Assembly (NCBI GenBank): GCA_012517405.1
Contig: JAAYVB010000044.1
Coordinates: 1-64,000, forward strand
DNA length: 64,000 nucleotides
From: Propionibacterium sp.
Lineage (GTDB): Bacteria > Actinomycetota > Actinomycetes > Propionibacteriales > Propionibacteriaceae
Direction: 5' to 3'
Shown here piece by piece: positions 57,108 to 64,000 of this stretch (within the stretch, counting starts at the first letter, position 1; the number at the start of each line of letters is the position of its first letter). The notes beneath the pieces are model-generated. The model was not told the DNA's origin. It searched no databases and saw only the letters and a list, made by a program, of their open reading frames with translations. The translations under genes and the position numbers were made by a program.

Positions 57108-57208
57108 GTGTTTCTCACCTTCGTTCGTCCGGGCACCGCTGTGTGCCGCTAGCGACATCGTATAGCCATCGCCGTGGGCAGGAATCGGGCGGCGGGGCCG
57201 CCTCGGGG

Positions 57209-57214
57209 TAGGCT
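57209..57214 (+). promoter_or_regulatory. Putative -10 of prcBA–tyrA operon
   Basis: TAGGCT ends 9 nt before ATG 57224; no Shine-Dalgarno is present. Confidence 0.45.
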
Positions 57215-57223
57215 TTCTCAATC

Positions 57224-57991
57224 ATGGAGAACTCCGGGACCTTCGAGCTGACCAGTTCGTTCACACGCTTCGCCGAGCGCGTTGCCCCCGAAGCGTTGCC
57301 TCGGTCCGGCGGCCTGGGTACGGACTTGGCCCCGCACGGCACCACGATCGTTGCCGCGGCCTTCGACGGTGGGGTTGTGATGGCCGGCGATCGCCGGGCC
57401 ACCATGGGCAACCTGATCGCCCAGCGCGACATCGAGAAGGTCTTCGGTGCCGACGAGTACTCGATCATCGGGATTGCCGGTGTCGCGGGTATCGCGATCG
57501 AACTTGTGCGACTGTTCCAGGTGGAGCTGCAGCACTACGAGAAGGTCGAGGGTCTTCCGCTGAGCCTGGACGGCAAGGCGAACCGGCTCGGCGCCCTGGT
57601 GCGCGGCAATCTTGACCAGGCGATGGCTGGTCTGGCCGTCATCCCGATGCTGGCCGGTTGGGATATCCAGCGTCGGCAAGGCCGCATCTTCAGCTATGAC
57701 GCCACCGGCGGACGCTACGAGGAGACCGGCTTCCACGCCATCGGATCGGGCGCGGCATTCGCGCGGGGCTCGCTGAAGAAGACCCATCGTCCGGGGCTCG
57801 GCGAGGACGCCGCGATCGCCGCTGCGATCCGCTCACTGTACGACGCGGCCGATGACGACTCGGCCACCGGCGGGCCCGACCTGGCCCGCAGTATTTTCCC
57901 GGTCGTGATGAGTGCCAGCGCCGGCGGAGTGCGCCAGCTCAGCAGCGACCAGGTCGCCGAGATCACCACCCGAGTGCTGGAGATGCTGTGA
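57224..57991 (+). CDS. prcB: 20S proteasome beta subunit
   Basis: 255 residues. The predicted nucleophile is Thr40 after a 39-residue propeptide (LAPHG then [21 protein letters not shown]). Autocleavage would leave a 216-residue mature subunit with the catalytic Asp and Lys of the family in AGDRRAT and EKVF. The [10 protein letters not shown]-like [11 protein letters not shown] loop is present. Its stop overlaps the prcA start by 4 bp. Confidence 0.96.
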   Translation: MENSGTFELTSSFTRFAERVAPEALPRSGGLGTDLAPHGTTIVAAAFDGGVVMAGDRRATMGNLIAQRDIEKVFGADEYSIIGIAGVAGIAIELVRLFQVELQHYEKVEGLPLSLDGKANRLGALVRGNLDQAMAGLAVIPMLAGWDIQRRQGRIFSYDATGGRYEETGFHAIGSGAAFARGSLKKTHRPGLGEDAAIAAAIRSLYDAADDDSATGGPDLARSIFPVVMSASAGGVRQLSSDQVAEITTRVLEML

Positions 57992-58659
57992 GTCTGCCGT
58001 TCTATGTTGCCCCCGAGCAGCAGATGAAGGACCGTGCGGAGTTCGCCCGCAAGGGGATCTCCCGTGGGCGCTCGGTGGTGGTGCTGCAGTATCGCGATGG
58101 CATCGCGTTCGTTGCGGAGAACCCCAGCCACACGCTGCACAAGGTGTCGGAAATCTACGACCGGATCGGGTTTGCCGCGGTCGGACGCTACAACGAGTTC
58201 GAGAATCTGCGCATCGCCGGCATCCAGTACGCCGACCTGCGCGGCTATTCCTACGATCGCCGTGATGTCACCGGACGCGGGCTGGCCAACCAGTACGCCC
58301 AGCAGCTGGGGACCACCTTCAGCTCGGGTGTCGACAAGCCTTTCGAGGTCGAACTCATCGTGGCCGAACTCGGCCCGGCCCCCCAGCAGGATCAGGTCTT
58401 CCGGATCGGATTCGACGGAACGATCACCGATGAGCCCGGCTTCACCGTGGTCGGCGGCGCCGCCGAGACTCTGCACGCGGCGATCGCCCGTGACTTCGCT
58501 GCCGACGCCGGACTCGGGCAGGCCATCCGGCTCGCCTCCGCCGGTTTCTCCGATGGCATCGCCCTGGAGGTGGCGGTACTTGATCGGACGCGCACCCAGC
58601 TGCGCACGTTCCGCCGCATCGGATCTGCCGAACTCGGCCAGTTGTTGAGCGACGACTGA
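57988..58659 (+). CDS. prcA: 20S proteasome alpha subunit
   Basis: 223 residues. Alpha-subunit N-terminal signature [21 protein letters not shown], with [31 protein letters not shown] following. It forms the outer rings that gate the chamber. No ARC/Mpa ATPase, Dop, Pup or PafA gene lies next to it: tyrA follows immediately (1-nt gap). Confidence 0.96.
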   Translation: MSLPFYVAPEQQMKDRAEFARKGISRGRSVVVLQYRDGIAFVAENPSHTLHKVSEIYDRIGFAAVGRYNEFENLRIAGIQYADLRGYSYDRRDVTGRGLANQYAQQLGTTFSSGVDKPFEVELIVAELGPAPQQDQVFRIGFDGTITDEPGFTVVGGAAETLHAAIARDFAADAGLGQAIRLASAGFSDGIALEVAVLDRTRTQLRTFRRIGSAELGQLLSDD

Positions 58660-58660
58660 G

Positions 58661-59728
58661 GTGGGCATCGAACAGATATCGCCGGCGCTGATCATCGGCA
58701 CCGGGCTGGTGGGAGCGTCCATCGGTTGTGCTCTGAGCGAGGCCGGCGTGGTCGTCCATCTCAAGGACCGCGACCGCTCGCATGCGATCGTTGCCGCTGG
58801 ACGAGGGGCCGGGCGCTTGGAGGCGCCCGATCCGGCACAGGTGAAGCTGGTCGTGGTCGCCACCCCGCCCGCGGTGATCGCCCAGGTCGTCGCCGCCAGC
58901 CTGGAGAAGTACCCGAATGCGGTGGTCACCGATGTCGGATCGGTGAAGGCCAGGATCACCTCGGATCTGCAGGCGCTGCACATCAATCTCCGGCGCTACG
59001 TCGGTGGGCACCCGATGGCCGGCTCGCATCAGTCCGGCCCGTTGACCGCCGCCCCTGAGCTGTTCGTCGACCGCACCTGGGTGATCAGTGCACGTCCGGA
59101 GAACCCGGACTGGGCGGTCGAGCGGACCCGCCAGCTGGCGCTCACCTGCCAGGCCCGCATCCGTGAACTGGACGCGGCCGAGCACGACCGGGCGGTCGCC
59201 GAGGTGAGCCATTTCCCGCAGCTGGTCGCCAGCCTGACTGCCGCGCGGCTGGCGCAGGTGCCGTCCGAAGACCTGCGGCTGGCCGGGCAGGGGGTCCGCG
59301 ATGTGACGCGGATCGCGGCGTCCGATGTGACGATGTGGCGTCAGATCGTGTCGGCGAACACCGCCCCGATCCGCGAACAGCTGGTGGCGATGCGCGACGA
59401 TCTCGATCATCTGATCGGTGCGCTGGATGATCCACGAGTCGTCATCGATCTGCTCACCCGCGGCAATGAGGGTGTCCGGGCACTGCCCGGCAAACGGGGC
59501 AAGCGCCCCGATGAGGTGATCTCGGTCGTGGTGGAGATCCCGGACGCGCCCGGCGCGCTGGGCCAGCTGTTCGCGAGCATCACGACCAACGGCGTGAACA
59601 TCGAGGACCTGTCGATCGAACACGATCCTGATCGTCCGGCCGGCTACCTGTCGATCGATGTGGCGCCCGAGCGCGCCGATGCACTGCGGCAGCTGATCCG
59701 CGAACATGGTTGGGGATTGCGCTCCTGA
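58661..59728 (+). CDS. tyrA: Prephenate dehydrogenase with ACT domain
   Basis: 355 residues from GTG 58661. NAD-binding LIIGTGLVGASIG (residues 10–22), VVTDVGSVKARI and the catalytic-site GGHPMAGSHQSG identify the enzyme, which makes 4-hydroxyphenylpyruvate for tyrosine. Residues ~285–355 form an ACT domain (VVEIPDAPGALGQLFASI), a probable tyrosine feedback site. Co-location with prcBA is unusual; tyrA–cmk–der is a normal actinobacterial order. Confidence 0.95.
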   Translation: MGIEQISPALIIGTGLVGASIGCALSEAGVVVHLKDRDRSHAIVAAGRGAGRLEAPDPAQVKLVVVATPPAVIAQVVAASLEKYPNAVVTDVGSVKARITSDLQALHINLRRYVGGHPMAGSHQSGPLTAAPELFVDRTWVISARPENPDWAVERTRQLALTCQARIRELDAAEHDRAVAEVSHFPQLVASLTAARLAQVPSEDLRLAGQGVRDVTRIAASDVTMWRQIVSANTAPIREQLVAMRDDLDHLIGALDDPRVVIDLLTRGNEGVRALPGKRGKRPDEVISVVVEIPDAPGALGQLFASITTNGVNIEDLSIEHDPDRPAGYLSIDVAPERADALRQLIREHGWGLRS

Positions 59729-59762
59729 GAGTCGGGCTCGGGCCCGGAAAGGATGAGAACTC

Positions 59763-60461
59763 GTGGTGAACGCTGCCAGGCGACCTGGACTGGTGATAGC
59801 CGTGGACGGACCGAGTGGGGCCGGCAAGTCGTCGACCTCGCGCGAGGTCGCGGCCAGGCTCGGGTGCGCCTACCTGGACACCGGGTCGATGTACCGGGCG
59901 TTGGCTGTGTGGTGTGCCGATCACCGGATCGCCGCCGACGACACCGATGCGGTCGTCGCTGCGGCGCGTGACCTGCCGCTGGAAATCACCCCGTCACCGG
60001 CCGGATTCACGGTGGCCCTCGACGGACGCGATGTCACAGCACGACTGCACCGTCCCGAGGTTTCCGGGATGGTATCCGGCTATGCGGCGGTCCGCGATGC
60101 CCGTCGGTCGCTCAACGCGAGGATGCGGGCGATCATCGCCGCGAGCGGACGCATCGTCGTCGAAGGACGCGACATCACCACGGTTGTCGCCCCTGACGCC
60201 GACCTGCGGGTGTTGCTCCAGGCCGATCCTGCTCGCCGGATCGCCCGGCGAGAAGCCGAACTGAACGGTGCCGCCGACCGCAAGACCGTCACCGAGCAGG
60301 TGGTCGGGCGCGACGCGGCCGACTCGGCGTCCAGCAAGTTCGAGACTCCGGCTGCTGGTGTGGTGCTGATCGACTCCACCGAACTGACCCTTGAGCAGGT
60401 CGTCGACAAGGTCATCGGCCTGGTACCGGCAGAGTTGCGCGAACCCGCCCGAGCGCACTGA
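59763..60461 (+). CDS. cmk: Cytidylate kinase
   Basis: 232 residues. GTG 59763 (or the adjacent GTG 59766) follows GGAAAGGA. P-loop DGPSGAGKSS, LDTGSMYRALAVW and the CMP-binding EGRDITTVVAPDAD are clear. It phosphorylates CMP and dCMP. It precedes der by 27 bp. Confidence 0.97.
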   Translation: MVNAARRPGLVIAVDGPSGAGKSSTSREVAARLGCAYLDTGSMYRALAVWCADHRIAADDTDAVVAAARDLPLEITPSPAGFTVALDGRDVTARLHRPEVSGMVSGYAAVRDARRSLNARMRAIIAASGRIVVEGRDITTVVAPDADLRVLLQADPARRIARREAELNGAADRKTVTEQVVGRDAADSASSKFETPAAGVVLIDSTELTLEQVVDKVIGLVPAELREPARAH

Positions 60462-60475
60462 CAACCGCGGTCGGG

Positions 60476-60481
60476 TAGCGT
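60476..60481 (+). promoter_or_regulatory. -10 element, leaderless start of der
   Basis: TAGCGT ends 7 nt before GTG 60489. Confidence 0.45.
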
Positions 60482-60488
60482 TGAGCGA

Positions 60489-61838
60489 GTGAGTGAACCC
60501 GCTGATACCGAACTGCCCGCCGAACGTCCCGTGGTCGCGGTGGTCGGGCGGCCGAATGTGGGCAAATCCACCCTCGTCAACCGAATCTTGGGACGACGCG
60601 AGGCTGTCGTCCAGGACACCCCTGGGGTCACTCGGGACCGGGTGAGCTACGACGCCGAATGGGCCGGGCACGAATTCGTGCTCGTCGATACCGGCGGTTG
60701 GGCCTCGGATGCCACCGGCATGGCCGCGCAGATCGCTGAGCAGGCCGAGATCGCCATTCAACTCGCCGATGCCGTGCTCTTCGTGGTGGACGCCACGGTC
60801 GGCACCACCGACGAGGACGAGGCCGTCGTCCAGGTGTTGCGGCGCAGTCGCAAGCCGGTGGTGCTGGCAGCCAACAAGGTGGACGATCAGCGCGCCGAGG
60901 CCGATGCAGCGACCATGTGGAATCTGGGGCTGGGCGAACCTTGGCCGGTTTCGGCGTTGCACGGTCGCGGCACCGGCGACATGCTGGACGCGCTGCTGGC
61001 GGTGCTGCCGTCCAGCGATGCGCTGCGTCCGGTCGAGGTCGGGGGACCGCGCCGGGTGGCGATCGTCGGGAAGCCCAACGTCGGCAAGTCGTCGCTGCTG
61101 AACAAGCTGGCCGGAGCGAACCGATCGGTAGTATCCGACGTCTCGGGGACCACTGTCGATCCGGTCGACGAACTGGTGAGCATCGGCGGCCAGGAATACC
61201 GGTTGATCGACACCGCCGGGATCCGCAAGCGCGTCAAGGAGGCCAGCGGCAGCGAGTACTACGCGTGGCTGCGTACCCAGGCGGCGATCGAACGGGCCGA
61301 ATGCTGCGTCGTGGTGATCGATGCGTCCGAACCGGTCGCCGAGCAGGATCTGAAGATCTTGTCGCAGGTGGAGCAGGCCGGTAAGGCGATGGTGATCGCC
61401 TACAACAAGTGGGACCTCACCGACGAGGAGCGTCGGCGCTATCTCGACCGCGAGATCGAGCGCGATCTGAATGCCTGGGCGTGGGCTCCGTCGGTCAACA
61501 TCTCGGCGTTGACCGGCCGCAATGTCGACAGACTGTCGAAGGCAATCGAGTTGTCGCTGCGCGGTTGGGAGACGCGGGTCACCACGGGTCAGCTCAATTC
61601 TTTCCTCGGACGCGTGGTGGCGGCCCATCCGCACCCGGTGCGGGGCGGCAAGCAGCCGCGCATCCTGTTCGGAACGCAGGCGCACACCGCGCCGCCGACG
61701 TTCGCGCTGTTCACCTCGGGCCAGATGGATCCCCAGTACGTCCGCTTCATCGAGCGCCGGCTGCGCGAGGAATTCGGCTTCACGGGCAGCCCCATCCACA
61801 TTGAGGTCCGGGCCAGGGCCAAGCGCAAGGATCGCTGA
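60489..61838 (+). CDS. der: Ribosome assembly GTPase Der (EngA)
   Basis: 449 residues with two tandem GTPase domains, each complete: first [14 protein letters not shown] and NKVD; second [14 protein letters not shown] and NKWD. The C-terminal KH-like domain follows. Needed for 50S subunit maturation. The tail is basic (RARAKRKDR). Confidence 0.97.
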   Translation: MSEPADTELPAERPVVAVVGRPNVGKSTLVNRILGRREAVVQDTPGVTRDRVSYDAEWAGHEFVLVDTGGWASDATGMAAQIAEQAEIAIQLADAVLFVVDATVGTTDEDEAVVQVLRRSRKPVVLAANKVDDQRAEADAATMWNLGLGEPWPVSALHGRGTGDMLDALLAVLPSSDALRPVEVGGPRRVAIVGKPNVGKSSLLNKLAGANRSVVSDVSGTTVDPVDELVSIGGQEYRLIDTAGIRKRVKEASGSEYYAWLRTQAAIERAECCVVVIDASEPVAEQDLKILSQVEQAGKAMVIAYNKWDLTDEERRRYLDREIERDLNAWAWAPSVNISALTGRNVDRLSKAIELSLRGWETRVTTGQLNSFLGRVVAAHPHPVRGGKQPRILFGTQAHTAPPTFALFTSGQMDPQYVRFIERRLREEFGFTGSPIHIEVRARAKRKDR

Positions 61839-61859
61839 CTGCCCCAGGCAACCAAGCGG

Positions 61860-62207
61860 TCAGCCCTGCGGAGCGATGCAGAATTGGTTGCCCTGCGGAT
61901 CGGCAAGGGTGAACCACCGGAATCCCTGTTCGTTGCGTTCGCCGACCAGGCTGGCTCCGGCATCCAAGAAAGCCCAGACGGTTGTCTCCAGGTCGGTATC
62001 TGTGCCGAGATCGAGGTGAATGCGGTTCTTTCCCGGTGTGGGGTCGTCGATCTTCTGGAAGGCCAGGATCCCAATCGGAGTGGAGACTATGACGAACCAG
62101 CCATCGTTTTCTTGGATGATCTGCCCGCCAAGACGGTCTGCCCACCAATGGGCGAGTGGTAGAGGATCCACGGAGTCTGTGGTGATCATTCCCAGCGTGA
62201 GGCTCAT
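61860..62207 (-). CDS. VOC (glyoxalase/bleomycin-resistance-like) protein
   Basis: 115 residues, one VOC domain: LTLGMITTDSVDPLPLAHWWADRLGG at the N-terminus, NRIHLDLGTDTDLETTVWAFLDAGASLVGE and GFRWFTLADPQGNQFCIAP at the C-terminus. Such single-domain proteins dimerise; the substrate is unknown. It is close to the helR-like gene but on the opposite strand, with its own leaderless-type promoter. Confidence 0.88.
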   Translation of the reverse strand: MSLTLGMITTDSVDPLPLAHWWADRLGGQIIQENDGWFVIVSTPIGILAFQKIDDPTPGKNRIHLDLGTDTDLETTVWAFLDAGASLVGERNEQGFRWFTLADPQGNQFCIAPQG

Positions 62208-62213
62208 GCGGCA

Positions 62214-62219
62214 ACGCTA
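62214..62219 (-). promoter_or_regulatory. -10 element of VOC gene
   Basis: TAGCGT on the minus strand, 6 nt before ATG 62207. Confidence 0.45.
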
Positions 62220-62274
62220 GTCGCTCGGCCGGCAACAAATGCGCGTCGTTGCATTTCCAGGTTATAGCCCACCA

Positions 62275-62296
62275 GGGGGCTTGCCGCAAGGCCCCC
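62275..62296. promoter_or_regulatory. Rifamycin-associated-element-like palindrome
   Basis: GGGGGCTTGC and GCAAGGCCCCC are separated by one base. The arms match the rifamycin-associated element (RAE) described upstream of rifamycin-inactivating and helR genes in actinobacteria, as remembered. It lies 53 bp before the helD-type start and overlaps the likely -35 position for the CACAAT -10 at 62306–62311. Confidence 0.65.
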
Positions 62297-62305
62297 ATCT
62301 GGGCG

Positions 62306-62311
62306 CACAAT
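62306..62311 (+). promoter_or_regulatory. Putative -10 of helD-type gene
   Basis: CACAAT, about 37 nt before ATG 62349. Confidence 0.4.
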
Positions 62312-62348
62312 GGCGGCTGCCTCATCTGCCATCGCCGGAAGGAGCACC

Positions 62349-64000
62349 ATGACCTCCGAAATTCTCGACACCTTTGCCCTGTCCAATCCGGCCAAAGCCG
62401 ATCCCGACCTGATCGATGCTGACCGCGAGCATTTCGCAGCAGTCTCGGCTTGTCTGAAGCAGCGAACCGCGAAGCTGTCGGCTCAACTCGACGAGCTTCG
62501 CAGGGCTCCCGGCGGCAAAGGAGGAGCCGCCTCGGAACGTGACTCGCAGATCCGCCATGCATCGGCGCAGCTGAGGATCCTGCAGCGGTTTGGTCTCGAC
62601 ATCTGTCTGGGGCGAATGGTTCGGGCTGACAACCCGCGACGGCCGATCTATATCGGACGCGTCGGCCTGAGCGACGATCACGAGCAGCAGTTGCTGATTG
62701 ACTGGCGGGCGCCTGCGTCCGAGCCCTTCTTCGCTGCCACTCATGCCGCGCCGATGGGCCTGCTCAGTCGCCGCCGCTATCGATGGCGGGACAGCCGCAT
62801 CCGTGATTACTGGGACGAGGTGTTCACTGCCGAAGCGCTCGAGAGCAACACTGCCCTGGACGACCAGTCGGCTTTCATCGCCAGCCTGGGCGCCGTCCGC
62901 TCTCCGAAGATGCGCGATGTGCTGAGCACGATCCAGGCCGATCAGGATGCCATCATCCGGGCCGATTCGAAAGGTGCCCTGATTGTCGAGGGCGGCCCCG
63001 GCACGGGCAAGACGATCGTCGCGCTGCATCGGGCGGCCTATCTGCTGTACTCCGATCCGCGTCTGGACGGCCATCGCGGAGGAGTCCTGGTGGTCGGGCC
63101 GCACCAGCCCTATCTCAACTACATCGCCGATGTGCTGCCGAGCCTCGGCGAGGAGGGTGTGGCAACCTGCACGCTGCGGGATCTGGTCCCCGAGGGTCGC
63201 GCGGCTGGGGTCGAGCGCGATCCGGACACAGCTGCGCTCAAGGCGTCCACGGCCATGGTGAGTGCCATAGAACCGGCCGTGGCGTTTTACGAGGAACCTC
63301 CGACCGAGACGCTGCTGGTGGAAACGGACTGGAACGAGATCGAGCTCGATGCCGACGACTGGAGCGAGGCATTCGATGCCCGCGATCATGCGACGCCCCA
63401 CAATGAAAGCCGCGACGAGATCTGGTTCGCGCTGCTCGATATCCTGATGGACAAGAACGACGATGACATCCCATCCGAGTTGCTCTACCGGTCGCTGACG
63501 ACCAACCCCGATCTGAGAAGGCACTTCAGTAGGGCATGGCCGATTCTCGACCCGGGCGACCTGGTCGGCGACCTGTGGAGCGTGCCGGCCTATCTGCACC
63601 GTTGTGCGCCCTGGCTTGGCCGCGATGAGATCTACCGCTTGCAGCGCGCCGAGCCGCGCGCCTGGACACTGTCGGATCTGCCACTGCTGGACGCCGCGAG
63701 GCAGCGTCTCGGCGATCCGCAGGCGTCGCGGCGCGCTCAACTGCGACGTCGCACCCTGACCGAACAGCGCGAGTACATGGACGATGTCGTCGATTACATT
63801 CTCAGTACCGATGACGACCCTGACAGCGCACTGCCCATGCTCCGTGGAGACGATCTGCGGACCAGTCTGCTCGACGATGACGCCGTGCCCTCGGCAGACC
63901 GGAACCTCCTTGATGGCCCATTCGCACACGTCATCGTCGACGAGGCCCAGGATCTGACTGATGCACAGTGGCAGATGCTGTTGCGGCGATGCCCGTCGCG
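62349..64000 (+). CDS. helD: HelD/HelR-type RNA polymerase-binding ATPase (5' part)
   Basis: ATG 62349 follows GGAAGGAG; the frame stays open to the window edge (550 residues visible). The N-terminus is a helical arm (about residues 20–60) that in HelD enters the polymerase secondary channel. The HelD hallmark IGRVGLSDDHEQQLLIDWRAPASEPFF follows at about residues 99–125. Superfamily 1A motifs: Walker A GGPGTGKT (215–222) and Walker B VIVDEAQD (DE at 531–532). HelD releases stalled polymerase from DNA; actinobacterial HelR also displaces rifamycins. The upstream RAE-like palindrome favours the HelR assignment, which is inference. Confidence 0.93.
   Translation, partial: MTSEILDTFALSNPAKADPDLIDADREHFAAVSACLKQRTAKLSAQLDELRRAPGGKGGAASERDSQIRHASAQLRILQRFGLDICLGRMVRADNPRRPIYIGRVGLSDDHEQQLLIDWRAPASEPFFAATHAAPMGLLSRRRYRWRDSRIRDYWDEVFTAEALESNTALDDQSAFIASLGAVRSPKMRDVLSTIQADQDAIIRADSKGALIVEGGPGTGKTIVALHRAAYLLYSDPRLDGHRGGVLVVGPHQPYLNYIADVLPSLGEEGVATCTLRDLVPEGRAAGVERDPDTAALKASTAMVSAIEPAVAFYEEPPTETLLVETDWNEIELDADDWSEAFDARDHATPHNESRDEIWFALLDILMDKNDDDIPSELLYRSLTTNPDLRRHFSRAWPILDPGDLVGDLWSVPAYLHRCAPWLGRDEIYRLQRAEPRAWTLSDLPLLDAARQRLGDPQASRRAQLRRRTLTEQREYMDDVVDYILSTDDDPDSALPMLRGDDLRTSLLDDDAVPSADRNLLDGPFAHVIVDEAQDLTDAQWQMLLRRCPS

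Overview
The window is GC-rich, densely coded actinobacterial chromosome. The gene content and order point to the Propionibacteriaceae or a close relative: aspS–rarA–alaS–ruvX–mltG–aroC–aroK–aroB–efp–nusB, then carA–carB–pyrD–pyrF–mihF–gmk–rpoZ–metK–priA–fmt–rsmB–rpe, plus mIHF, a 20S proteasome, an ATPase-less PriA and cobalamin-dependent MetH. The family-level assignment is inference; the phylum is well supported. No rRNA, tRNA or CRISPR array was recognised.

Bases 1–11.5 kb hold an Ini-type (iniBAC-like) envelope-stress locus. It contains the 3' end of an IniB-like protein built from DSFN-type repeats, two adjacent dynamin-like GTPases (IniA/IniC-like), and on the opposite strand a second IniB-like protein and a four-helix membrane protein. 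An IniR-like signalling ATPase with a LuxR-type HTH lies next, preceded in its operon by a membrane-anchored Hsp70-like protein. A 1237-bp IS630-family element sits inside the IniR-like gene. Its two fragments join perfectly in frame once the element and one TA are removed, so this is a clean and probably recent disruption.

Bases 11.7–40.1 kb are a nearly continuous plus-strand housekeeping block. It covers aminoacyl-tRNA synthetases, a PTP-like phosphatase, RarA, shikimate genes, EF-P, NusB, pyrimidine synthesis (carAB, pyrD, pyrF; pyrB and pyrC are absent here), nucleoid protein mIHF, Gmk, RNA polymerase omega, MetK, PriA, Fmt, RsmB and Rpe. Only a YihY-type membrane protein interrupts it.

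Bases 40.1–53.9 kb alternate in strand. There is a minus-strand cluster of poorly characterised membrane proteins including an LssY-C protein, then a PAC2-family protein, MetH, a sugar-acid dehydratase, an MFS transporter, an SppA-like protease, a HAD phosphatase and the TrmI tRNA methyltransferase. Bases 53.9–64 kb hold a PdaC-like deacetylase lipoprotein and an SMP-30 lactonase (minus strand), then prcB–prcA–tyrA–cmk–der, a small VOC protein, and the first 550 codons of a HelD/HelR-type RNA polymerase-binding ATPase. That last gene is preceded by a palindrome resembling the rifamycin-associated element.

Two window-wide patterns stand out. Many monocistronic or operon-leading genes have a TANNNT-type hexamer ending 6–9 nt before the start codon and no Shine-Dalgarno, which suggests widespread leaderless transcripts. 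The proteasome genes lack their usual partners between trmI and prcB and after prcA: no ARC/Mpa, Dop, Pup or PafA gene is in the window.
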